DNA of 8,556 nt, from the NCBI GenBank assembly GCA_964418835.1, contig CAYQNJ010000032.1:1-8556 (forward strand), written 5' to 3'. Shown one piece after another: positions 1 to 5,873 of this stretch (its first letter is position 1; each line of letters starts with the position of its first letter). The DNA is from UBA9076 sp964418835. GTDB lineage: Bacteria; Bacillota_I; Bacilli_A; Erysipelotrichales; Erysipelotrichaceae. Under the pieces are notes generated by a model. The model searched no databases, was not told the DNA's origin, and saw only the letters and a program-made list of their open reading frames with translations. Position numbers and translations under genes: made by a program.

Positions 1-386
1 ATTAATTCTACCCCTAAATCTGTTTCTTCATTTTGATTACCAGATAAACTTTCTAAAACTGAATACACCTGAGCACAATATCTTAGTCTAAGAGGTAAAC
101 TAGTATCTTTAAACTTGGTAGACACCAGTCTAGCAATAGGAATAGTCATATCCTGTCTTAAAGTAAGAATTCTTCCATTCTTATCAAAGAACTTATATAA
201 CTCTTCTTCATGTATTTCATCAAAGCCAACTAGAAAAGTAGTGAAATATTCTAGAGTAGGTGTCATTACTTCTCTATAACCCCATCTATCTAATAGTTTT
301 TCTAAGTTAACTTGTAGTTGTTTTTTCGCAAGAGCCTCATCTAATATTAAATCTTTAGTACCCTCAGGAATTTGAAATTTACTCAT
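1..386 (-). CDS. hisZ: HisZ, ATP phosphoribosyltransferase regulatory subunit (5' part, cut by window edge)
   Basis: The first 128 codons are present; the rest lies beyond position 1. HisZ is the class II aminoacyl-tRNA-synthetase-like subunit that, together with the short form of HisG, makes the enzyme for the first step of histidine synthesis (ATP + PRPP). The protein begins MSKFQIPEGTKDLILDEA, has LRQDMTIPIARLV near residues 80-92 where histidyl-tRNA synthetases have an LRPEGT-type motif, and ends the visible part with DLGVELI, matching the GVELIG of HisZ. These features favour HisZ over HisS, although the paralogue cannot be wholly excluded from half a protein. The start is set by AGGAGG at 392-397, five bases before the ATG. 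The gene lies behind a T-box leader whose specifier reads as a histidine codon, which supports a role in histidine supply; hisG would be expected next, outside the window. Confidence 0.85.
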   Translation of the reverse strand, partial: MSKFQIPEGTKDLILDEALAKKQLQVNLEKLLDRWGYREVMTPTLEYFTTFLVGFDEIHEEELYKFFDKNGRILTLRQDMTIPIARLVSTKFKDTSLPLRLRYCAQVYSVLESLSGNQNEETDLGVEL

Positions 387-400
387 ACTTACCTCCTATA

Positions 401-434
401 AAACAAAAAACTTTCATCCAAAGGACGAAAGTTT
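401..434 (-). terminator. T-box terminator hairpin
   Basis: On the minus strand AAACTTTCGTCC and GGATGAAAGTTT form a 12-bp stem (one G-U pair) around a TTT loop, followed by TTTGTTTT. This is the regulated terminator of the hisZ leader. The antiterminator would use the 5' arm together with the T-box sequence at 441-454. Confidence 0.88.
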
Positions 435-651
435 AACTTACGTGGTTCCACCTTAATTCATTGACTTATTGTCAACCTCATTGAAAACTAACATTTTCTA
501 GTGCTATAACGGGCACGCTTTTACCGTAAAGCAGTACTACTATTTCCCACTTTAAGCTCATGGATGTGTTTCAATTATTATTGAATGTTTCTTTTCACCA
601 AACAGAAACTCTCTACATATCAACAATAGTTTACTCTTCCAATCATTGCTT
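401..651 (-). promoter_or_regulatory. T-box riboswitch leader of hisZ
   Basis: This untranslated leader senses uncharged tRNA and lets transcription continue into hisZ when the amino acid is scarce. On the minus strand it shows the parts of a T-box in order: GGAAGAGTA with the AGTA element of the specifier loop near its 5' end, an AGAGAG / GGTGAAAAG stem I distal region around 590-616, the specifier loop GAAACACATCC, and the T-box sequence AAGGTGGAACCACG at 441-454. An intrinsic terminator follows. The specifier codon is best read as CAC (histidine, minus strand of 566-568), because it follows GAA plus one base and is followed by A. That fits the downstream gene. The 5' end is the start point predicted from the promoter. 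With its promoter it fills most of the gene-free stretch 387-783. Confidence 0.9.
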
Positions 652-657
652 TAATAA

Positions 658-686
658 ATAATAATATCTAAAGGTTTAATTGTCAA
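658..686 (-). promoter_or_regulatory. Promoter of the T-box-hisZ transcript
   Basis: On the minus strand there is a perfect -35 TTGACA (681-686), a 17-base spacer and a -10 TATTAT (658-663). Transcription would start near 651, just before the first T-box stem, which gives independent support. Confidence 0.75.
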
Positions 687-746
687 ACTAAACAAAGTTA
701 ATACTTTTATTTACACAATAATGTATATTATTTTATTACTGTTTTT

Positions 747-780
747 CACTAAAAAGGTTAAGGGTCTACCCTAACCTTTT
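747..780 (-). terminator. Terminator of the fucO operon
   Basis: On the minus strand AAAAGGTTAGGGT pairs with ACCCTTAACCTTTT (one bulged T) around a two-base loop, ending in a run of five T. It begins three bases after the stop codon of the 68-residue gene and separates that operon from the hisZ promoter. The U-run is short, so efficiency is uncertain. Confidence 0.75.
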
Positions 781-783
781 ATA

Positions 784-990
784 CTATTTATACTTATTAA
801 CAATGTTTTGTCTAATTTGTTCTAGAGCATCATCAAAACCTTTTTCATCTATTTCTCCAGAAAGATATTTATCACACGCCATCTGCATATCAGAAGGTTT
901 ATTAGCATCTGGAGATCCTAATGAGAAAAATGCAAGCATTCCATTTACTTCTTTTTTTCTTTTGTTTAACTCCTCTTCAGTTAATTTCAT
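784..990 (-). CDS. Small VbhA-like protein (orphan antitoxin-like)
   Basis: A 68-residue, highly charged and probably all-helical protein. Its layout resembles VbhA, the small antitoxin that blocks Fic-domain AMP-transferases such as VbhT of Bartonella. It starts with LTEEELNKRKKEV (compare the LSEEEIEYRRRDA start of VbhA as I recall it), has a central ML.FFSLGSPDANKPSD segment where VbhA has its inhibitory helix followed by LEP, and ends with KYLSGEIDEKGF and a basic helix. The inhibitory motif of the family, (S/T)xxxE(G/N), is not intact: the aligned positions read AFFSLG, so the key Glu is absent. No Fic gene is present in the window. The gene starts 12 bases after the fucO stop with only a weak GGATTAAG upstream, so it probably shares the fucO transcript and may be partly translationally coupled. 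The family call rests on a remembered alignment of a short protein; function is unknown. Confidence 0.5.
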   Translation of the reverse strand: MKLTEEELNKRKKEVNGMLAFFSLGSPDANKPSDMQMACDKYLSGEIDEKGFDDALEQIRQNIVNKYK

Positions 991-1002
991 ATTCTTAATC
1001 CA

Positions 1003-2160
1003 TTATCCATTATAAGCCTTTTTAAACAATTCAATTATCTCTTCTTTATTACATGGTCTAGGGTTACCTGGAGTACATGCATCTGCCATAGCTAAGTCGG
1101 TTAAAGCTTCAATATCTTCTTCTTTAACACCAATATCTTTTAATGTTGGAGGTATTTGAACATCCTTTGATAATTGTTTTACTGCATCAATTGCGGCTTT
1201 TCTAGCTTCTTCAATACTCATTGATTCAGTATTTTTAACTCCCATCACTCTAGCAATATCTCTATATTTTTCACCAGTATATTCAGCATTATATTCCATT
1301 ACATATGGTAATAATACAGCATTAGCAACACCATGAGCTATTCCATAGTAAGAACTCAATGAATGAGCCATACCATGAACAACTCCTAAACCAGCATTAG
1401 AAAATCCCATACCAGTTAGATATTGACCTAAAGCCATATCTTCTCTACCTTTTTCATCACCCTTAAATGAATCTCTAAGTGATCTTGCAATAATTTCAAC
1501 AGCCTTTAGATTTAACATATCAGGAAGTTCCCAACCACCTTATGTAATATATCCTTCAATTGCATGGGTTAAAGCATCCATACCAGTAGAAGCAACTAGT
1601 GCTTTTGGTAAAGTAGCCATCATATCTGAATCTACAATCGCGACAACAGGTAAACTATGAGGATCAACACAAACAAATTTTCTCTTCTTTTCAATATCTG
1701 TAATAACATAATTAATTGTTGTTTCTGAAGCAGTACCAGCAGTAGTTGCAACTGCAATTATTGGTAATGTAGGATTTTTTGTTGGAGATAATCCTTCTAG
1801 AGAAACAACATCTTCAAATTCAGGGTTTGTAAAAATAACACCAATTGCTTTAGCTGCATCTTGTGGAGAACCTCCACCCACAGCAAGAATATAATCAGCT
1901 CCACTCTTCTTTAAAGCTTCTAAACCTTCTAATACATTTTGAATTGAAGGGTTTGGATCAACATTATAAAACATTTCAAATTCCAAATTATTTTCTTTTA
2001 GTTTATCAGTTACTTTATCTATAACTTTATGTTCAACTAAACCTTTATCAGTAATTACTAAACCTTTTTTAAATCCTCTTTTAATAATTTCTGTAGGTAA
2101 ATTTTCTAATGCACCTTTACCATGATAACTTGTTTCATTTAAAATCATTCTTTTACTCAT
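1003..2160 (-). pseudogene. fucO: FucO-type lactaldehyde reductase interrupted by one in-frame UAA
   Basis: Read through, this is a 386-codon frame for a group III iron-dependent alcohol dehydrogenase very like E. coli FucO (382 residues), which interconverts L-lactaldehyde and 1,2-propanediol with NADH during fucose or rhamnose fermentation. The N-terminal half has Asp38 for NAD, GGGSPQD at 95-101, the SLEGLSPT and RKFVCVDPH segments typical of FucO, and metal ligands Asp195 and His199. Codon 207 is TAA (1540-1542). The same frame then continues without a gap as GGWELPDMLNLKAVEII, with the other ligands His262 and His276 and a normal C-terminus. No other lesion is visible. The first piece is 206 residues; an ATG at 1516-1518 opens the remaining 171, but it has no well-placed ribosome binding site, and neither half holds all four iron ligands. 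AAAGGAAAA precedes the first ATG. The gene is probably inactive, unless the stop is a sequencing error. Confidence 0.85.
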
Positions 2161-2194
2161 AATATTTTCCTTTTGTTATTTATTTAACAATATT

Positions 2195-2223
2195 ATTATA
2201 AACCTAGAAGAAATTGTCTTCAA
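2195..2223 (-). promoter_or_regulatory. Probable promoter of the fucO operon
   Basis: On the minus strand TTGAAG (2218-2223), a 17-base spacer and a perfect TATAAT (2195-2200) lie just upstream of fucO. The predicted start near 2188 would give a leader of about 28 bases. Confidence 0.65.
2207..2221. promoter_or_regulatory. Possible operator in the fucO promoter spacer
   Basis: An inverted repeat GAAGA-AATTG-TCTTC lies across the spacer and the edge of the -35 box of the predicted fucO promoter, a common place for a repressor site. The arms are only five bases, so chance is a real alternative. A wider inverted repeat, AAATTGT (2211-2217) with ACAATTT (2236-2242), overlaps it. Confidence 0.25.
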
Positions 2224-2294
2224 GGAAACACCAGCACAATTTTTGGAAGATAAAGGTTTTAGTAAAGATTGATTAATAATGATTAAATTCCTTA

Positions 2295-2341
2295 ATAATA
2301 TAAATAAAAGGAATGAATCATATAACTGAAATCATTCCTTT
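2295..2341 (-). terminator. Terminator after the flavoprotein lipoprotein gene
   Basis: On the minus strand AAAGGAATGA pairs perfectly with TCATTCCTTT (2332-2341 with 2307-2316) around a 15-base loop, and is followed by the T-rich TTTATTTATATT. It lies about 65 bases past the stop codon of the reductase gene and closes that single-gene unit. In the other direction there is no T-run. Confidence 0.75.
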
Positions 2342-2407
2342 CCTTTGATTAATTTATATATAAATGTATAAATAAACTACTTTGTTATATATGTTAGATA
2401 TTACTTA

Positions 2408-4219
2408 CTATTTTAAAGCGTAAGCAGCAGCACTCTTACCAGCTTCTTTTCCTAGTACCACACTCATTGATATTGCTGATCCAGAAGCAGGATATAATGC
2501 TGGGAAGAATTCGCCATTAGCAACTTCACCTGCAGCATATAAACCTGGAATTACTTCTTCAGATTCATTAACAACTTCACCAGTTATGTTTGTATTGATT
2601 CCACCAAACGTACCAAGAATAGCTTTCTTGCTTTTTAACGCATAGAAAGGTCCATTTTTTATAGCTGTCATTGTTGTTGTATCACGATTGAATTCTTCAT
2701 CAACCCCTGTAGCAATTGAGTTATTGTATTTTTCTACAGTAGCAACAAGATTAGTAAGATTAGATAATTCAGCTAATTCTTCTAAAGTATCCGCTTTAAA
2801 GCAAACACCAGCCTGAACTCCTAATTCAAGATTTGCGACTGTGTTAGAAACGTTGTTTTCTAAGTCAGTAGTTTCACCATCAGTTGTTTCAAAAATAAAG
2901 TAGAAAGTATCTGAACCATCTTCAACCATACCTTCATACATGAATGGATAGTCAAGATTTTCATTTACAAAACGATTACCTGTTTCATTAACAACCAGAT
3001 TTGCAGCACCATAAATTGGTCCACCTACTGCAGTTGTATGACCATATGCAGGTGATACTACTTTCCATCCAATATATCCACCCTTAAATACACTATCAGC
3101 TCCTACATCTAACGCCATCACTAATCCATCCCCAGTATTTCCTGGAGAAGAAACTGCCCAAGCATCAGCAGCATTTGGAGAATATTTTTCTAATAGTTCT
3201 TTATTCCATGCATAACCACCAGTTGCAATAACCACTGATTTTGCATTAACAGTAACATTTGCACCACTTTGAGTTGCGTTCACACCGACTACGGCTCCTG
3301 TCTCATCTTGTATCAAACTAACAGCAGGAGTCTCATATAAGATTTCTACTCCAAGACCCTCAGCAGTAGCAACCATATCATCCATCATTTCACGACCAGC
3401 TTCTGAAGGCATATGTGCACGTGCAACATCTGCAGTTCCTGAGTATAAAATTAAATTTGAATTATAGTCTATACCCATTGACATTAAGTCTTCCAAGCTA
3501 TCATTTACATTTTCAGCAACAAAATCTGTCATAGCTTGATCAATATCACCTTCACCTCGTTCAACCCAGTATTCTTTAAGAGCTTCTACACTATCCTCAA
3601 TTCCTGCTTCTTCTTGAAGTTTTGACCCACCAACAACAAGCATTCCACTTGATATACGAGTAGCTCCACCATTACGAGCTAATTTTTCTAACACCACAAC
3701 CTTTGCGCCTTCTCTAGCCGCTTCAATTGCAGCCATCATACCAGCAGCACCAGATCCAATAACAACAACCTCAGTATCAATGCTAAAATCCTCAATTTTT
3801 GAGACAGTAATTTCTTTTGATTTTAGTGCATCAACATCTGCACCTGCAGATTCTAACGCAGCAGTAATAGCTTGTTTGAATGCATTCTGGCTAATAGTAC
3901 AACCAGTTACAATATCCATTTGTAATGATTGGTTTGTTAAAACGGAATTGATGACTTTTTCAGACGCAATATCACCAATACCTGGTGACTCACTTGTTTC
4001 TGTAACTTTTATATCATCAATAGTTGTTTCAGTTAATGTAACTTCTACACTTACAGGACCGTTATGACCATTTGCTGTGCCAATATACGTACCCGCTGTA
4101 TAAGTCGTTGTTGTTTCATTTGTATCTGTTGTTTCTTCAGGAGCAGTAGTATTGGTAGAACATGCTGCTACACTAATTACAAGAGTACAAACTAAAATAA
4201 GGTATACTAGTTTTTTCAT
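2408..4219 (-). CDS. Extracellular flavin-dependent reductase lipoprotein (FMN-binding + FAD-binding_2 domains)
   Basis: A 603-residue surface lipoprotein. It has a signal peptide with lipobox SVAAC (lipidated Cys20), then a Thr-rich linker (about 21-41). An FMN-binding domain (about 42-127) ends in DIVTGCT, the pattern where ApbE attaches FMN to the last Thr (here Thr108). A fumarate-reductase/KstD-like FAD domain (about 147-600) has GSGAAG at 155-160, Glu178 for the FAD ribose and GLYAAGEV at 559-566. This matches the flavinylated extracellular reductases of Gram-positive bacteria (UrdA- and fumarate-reductase-like), which take electrons from a membrane NADH dehydrogenase and reduce an outside acceptor. 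The substrate is not fumarate by residue logic: where Shewanella Fcc3 has Arg402, His504 and Arg544, this protein has about Tyr403, Leu535/Gly536 and Tyr576; His269 of RAHMP is kept. GGAGGG at 4223-4228 sets the start. The gene stands alone, with a redox-type operator and its own terminator. It is visibly richer in G+C than the MFS gene, perhaps only from its Ala/Gly content. Confidence 0.85.
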   Translation of the reverse strand: MKKLVYLILVCTLVISVAACSTNTTAPEETTDTNETTTTYTAGTYIGTANGHNGPVSVEVTLTETTIDDIKVTETSESPGIGDIASEKVINSVLTNQSLQMDIVTGCTISQNAFKQAITAALESAGADVDALKSKEITVSKIEDFSIDTEVVVIGSGAAGMMAAIEAAREGAKVVVLEKLARNGGATRISSGMLVVGGSKLQEEAGIEDSVEALKEYWVERGEGDIDQAMTDFVAENVNDSLEDLMSMGIDYNSNLILYSGTADVARAHMPSEAGREMMDDMVATAEGLGVEILYETPAVSLIQDETGAVVGVNATQSGANVTVNAKSVVIATGGYAWNKELLEKYSPNAADAWAVSSPGNTGDGLVMALDVGADSVFKGGYIGWKVVSPAYGHTTAVGGPIYGAANLVVNETGNRFVNENLDYPFMYEGMVEDGSDTFYFIFETTDGETTDLENNVSNTVANLELGVQAGVCFKADTLEELAELSNLTNLVATVEKYNNSIATGVDEEFNRDTTTMTAIKNGPFYALKSKKAILGTFGGINTNITGEVVNESEEVIPGLYAAGEVANGEFFPALYPASGSAISMSVVLGKEAGKSAAAYALK

Positions 4220-4232
4220 TTTCCCTCCGCTA

Positions 4233-4248
4233 TGTGAACAGATTCACA
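4233..4248. promoter_or_regulatory. Probable Rex-type operator at the lipoprotein promoter
   Basis: A perfect palindrome with arms TGTGAA and TTCACA around CAGA. Known Rex sites have the same arms and spacing (TTGTGAA-N4-TTCACAA in Bacillus, TGTGAAC-N3-TTCACA in Streptomyces). Rex represses fermentative and respiratory genes until NADH rises. The site begins at about +1 or +2 of the predicted promoter, as a repressor site should. It also satisfies TGTGA-N6-TCACA of CRP, but a downstream position does not suit an activator. The factor is inferred; the palindrome is directly visible. Confidence 0.65.
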
Positions 4249-4255
4249 CTTTTAC

Positions 4256-4284
4256 ATTGTACCAAACACAAAAGGTTTGCTCAA
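4256..4284 (-). promoter_or_regulatory. Promoter of the flavoprotein lipoprotein gene
   Basis: On the minus strand TTGAGC (4279-4284), a 17-base spacer and an extended -10, TGG-TACAAT (4256-4264). The start point would be near 4249, leaving a leader of about 30 bases that contains the TGTGAA palindrome and the ribosome binding site. The rest of 4285-4383 shows nothing recognisable. Confidence 0.65.
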
Positions 4285-4383
4285 GTTATTAAAATAGAAT
4301 AAACAACAGTCCTACATCATATGGTATTACAAATCCATTACAGTTTTTAATAAGTAGATTTGTATATATTAAATAAAATCAAC

Positions 4384-4413
4384 ATTAAAAAAACTAGACT
4401 TTTATCTAGTTTA
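4384..4413 (-). terminator. Terminator of ogg-rpiB
   Basis: On the minus strand AAACTAGA and TCTAGTTT form an 8-bp stem around a six-base loop, followed by an unbroken run of T. The 5' arm overlaps the last bases of the rpiB stop codon, so the hairpin starts as soon as translation ends. Confidence 0.85.
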
Positions 4414-4857
4414 TTTTTGTCTTTCTTCAATATCTTTTAATAAATTAACTCTTCTTTGGTGTCTTCCGCCTTCAAACTCTGACTCTAAGAAACTATCCAC
4501 AATAGTCTTAGCCATTTCTTCACCAACTATCCTTGCGCCAAATGCAATTATATTAGCGTTATTATGTCTTTTAGCATATGATGCTGTAACTGGTTCACTA
4601 CAAACACAAGCTCTAATACCATTTACTTTATTTGCTGCTAAAGAGATTCCAAAACCTGTACCACAAATTAATACACCATAATCCACGATATTATCAACTA
4701 CTGCTTTACCCATTTCTTCACCAATACTAGGATAATCAACTGTTTCACCCTCATTAATTCCAAAATTAACTACTTCATAACCCTTATCGATTAAGTGATT
4801 TACTATTGCATTTTTTAGTTCAATTGCGGCATGATCATTTCCAATTCCAATTCTCAT
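4411..4857 (-). CDS. rpiB: Ribose-5-phosphate isomerase B (RpiB/LacAB family)
   Basis: A 148-residue cytosolic enzyme of the usual RpiB length that interconverts ribose 5-phosphate and ribulose 5-phosphate in the pentose phosphate pathway. Family marks are clear: GNDHA at 6-10, DYP at 41-43, the CGTGFGISLAANK phosphate/active-site loop with catalytic Cys65, His98 in YAKRHNNAN followed by FGARIVG, and GGRHQRR at 130-136. Related allose- or galactose-6-phosphate isomerases share the fold, but no sugar-operon genes are nearby, so RpiB is the better call. The ATG comes one base after the ogg stop codon, and its ribosome binding site (AGAGGA) lies inside the end of ogg, so the two genes are almost surely co-transcribed and translationally coupled. 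A terminator follows directly. Confidence 0.92.
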   Translation of the reverse strand: MRIGIGNDHAAIELKNAIVNHLIDKGYEVVNFGINEGETVDYPSIGEEMGKAVVDNIVDYGVLICGTGFGISLAANKVNGIRACVCSEPVTASYAKRHNNANIIAFGARIVGEEMAKTIVDSFLESEFEGGRHQRRVNLLKDIEERQK

Positions 4858-4858
4858 T

Positions 4859-5785
4859 TTATTGTCCTCTTTTCTTTACTCCAACTTTATTTTCTCTTGC
4901 ATAAAAGAATAAATACTGTTGTGCTAATCCTGCTTTATCTTTAAATATTGTAGCACCTGCTTCTTTAATTTTCTTCATACTTTTTACATTATCTAAATAA
5001 TATTCATTCATTAATTTTATTACCCATGTATCTACTGGGAATGCTTCATCTCTAGAATCCCCAAACAATAAAATACAATCAGCTACCTTAGGTCCCACAC
5101 CTTGTAGTTTACAAAGTTCTTTATGTGCTTCTTCATATGGCAAACTACTTATTTTATCTAATGATACCTCATTATCTTTAATCATTCTAATTGTATTAAC
5201 TATATACTCTGCTCTATAACCAACTCTTACAACATCTCTTAATTGTTCAACAGTGAGAGTTGATAATTGTTCTAAAGTAGGAAAAGCATAATAATCCTTA
5301 CCATCTTTACTATAAATCTTATCTCCCACTAGTTCACAAATCTTAGCGATTGAAGTTTTAATTCTAGGTATTTGATTGTTAGCTGAAATTATAAAAGAAA
5401 TTATCATCTCTAATAAATCTTGTTTTAAAACTCTTAGCCCAACTCCAAATTCACATGCTTCCTTTAGATACTTATCGTAGGAAATAAATGACTTCCTTAA
5501 CTTAGAATAATCTCTATCCATATCGAAGTAGTTTTTCCAAAAATTATTGTAATCTTCTAAAGTACCACCATTTTCTAATATAACTACATCATCATAATCA
5601 CCTAATAATTTTATTTCTTCATTATTTAATTTTCTTACATGACTATAATGTCTTCCGGCAATTATATCATATCCCTTATCAACCTTATCCCATCTAAATG
5701 CTTGACCATTTTCAAATATATTTTTTGGTACAAACTCTTTTTCATTAATTATATAAATGTTATTATTCTTTGAAATTACTTCCAT
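4859..5785 (-). CDS. ogg: 8-oxoguanine DNA glycosylase/AP lyase, OGG1 type
   Basis: A 308-residue base-excision repair enzyme that removes 8-oxoguanine paired with C and nicks the abasic site. The N-terminal OGG_N domain carries NGQAFRW (26-32, compare GQSFRW of human OGG1). Next comes the SANNQIPRI segment (134-142, compare SANNNIARI of OGG1). The helix-hairpin-helix is LCKLQGVGPKVADCILLF (224-241), with catalytic Lys233. FPVDTWV holds catalytic Asp252. There is no Cys cluster of the MutY/Nth type, so this is not one of those paralogues. It is the first gene of a two-gene unit with rpiB. AGAGG at 5793-5797, seven bases upstream, supports the ATG. Confidence 0.92.
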   Translation of the reverse strand: MEVISKNNNIYIINEKEFVPKNIFENGQAFRWDKVDKGYDIIAGRHYSHVRKLNNEEIKLLGDYDDVVILENGGTLEDYNNFWKNYFDMDRDYSKLRKSFISYDKYLKEACEFGVGLRVLKQDLLEMIISFIISANNQIPRIKTSIAKICELVGDKIYSKDGKDYYAFPTLEQLSTLTVEQLRDVVRVGYRAEYIVNTIRMIKDNEVSLDKISSLPYEEAHKELCKLQGVGPKVADCILLFGDSRDEAFPVDTWVIKLMNEYYLDNVKSMKKIKEAGATIFKDKAGLAQQYLFFYARENKVGVKKRGQ

Positions 5786-5803
5786 ATTTTTACCTCTAAT
5801 ATG

Positions 5804-5812
5804 ATTTTACCA
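5804..5812 (-). promoter_or_regulatory. Possible extended -10 for ogg-rpiB
   Basis: The minus strand reads TGG-TAAAAT about 20 bases before the ogg start. No convincing -35 lies 16-18 bases further up, so this depends on the extended -10 alone. Confidence 0.4.
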
Positions 5813-5848
5813 TTTTTTATTGTTTTATTAATCTAAAAGCACTAATAT

Positions 5849-5857
5849 TGATATAAT
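5849..5857 (+). promoter_or_regulatory. Extended -10 promoter of the MFS gene
   Basis: TGA-TATAAT is a perfect -10 with a TG extension, but it has no clear -35. It ends 16 bases before the ATG at 5874, so the messenger would begin close to the AAGAGG ribosome binding site (5863-5868) with a leader of only about ten bases. Confidence 0.5.
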
Positions 5858-5873
5858 TCACTAAGAGGTATAA

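Noticed and set aside
803..1015. Plus-strand open frame opposite the VbhA-like gene
   Set aside because: It is the complement of the small minus-strand gene, which fits an operon with fucO and ends at a terminator; the plus-strand frame has neither.
1540..1542. Recoding of the fucO stop (selenocysteine, pyrrolysine or altered code)
   Set aside because: Selenocysteine and pyrrolysine use UGA and UAG, not UAA, and UAA terminates ogg, rpiB, the MFS and the DUF438 genes normally.
3780..4067. Open frame of about 95 codons on the plus strand
   Set aside because: It lies fully antisense to the well-supported N-terminal part of the flavoprotein gene, has no ribosome binding site and no recognisable protein features.
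4233..4248. CRP or CcpA site at the lipoprotein promoter
   Set aside because: The palindrome fits the CRP consensus, but it lies downstream of the predicted start, which does not suit an activator. The central CG of a CcpA cre site is missing. Rex fits arms, spacing and position best.
4285..4383. Short near-repeats (ATTAC copies near 4325-4341) in the gap before the flavoprotein promoter
   Set aside because: They are short, few and AT-rich; there is no spacing pattern of a CRISPR, integration site or regulatory array.
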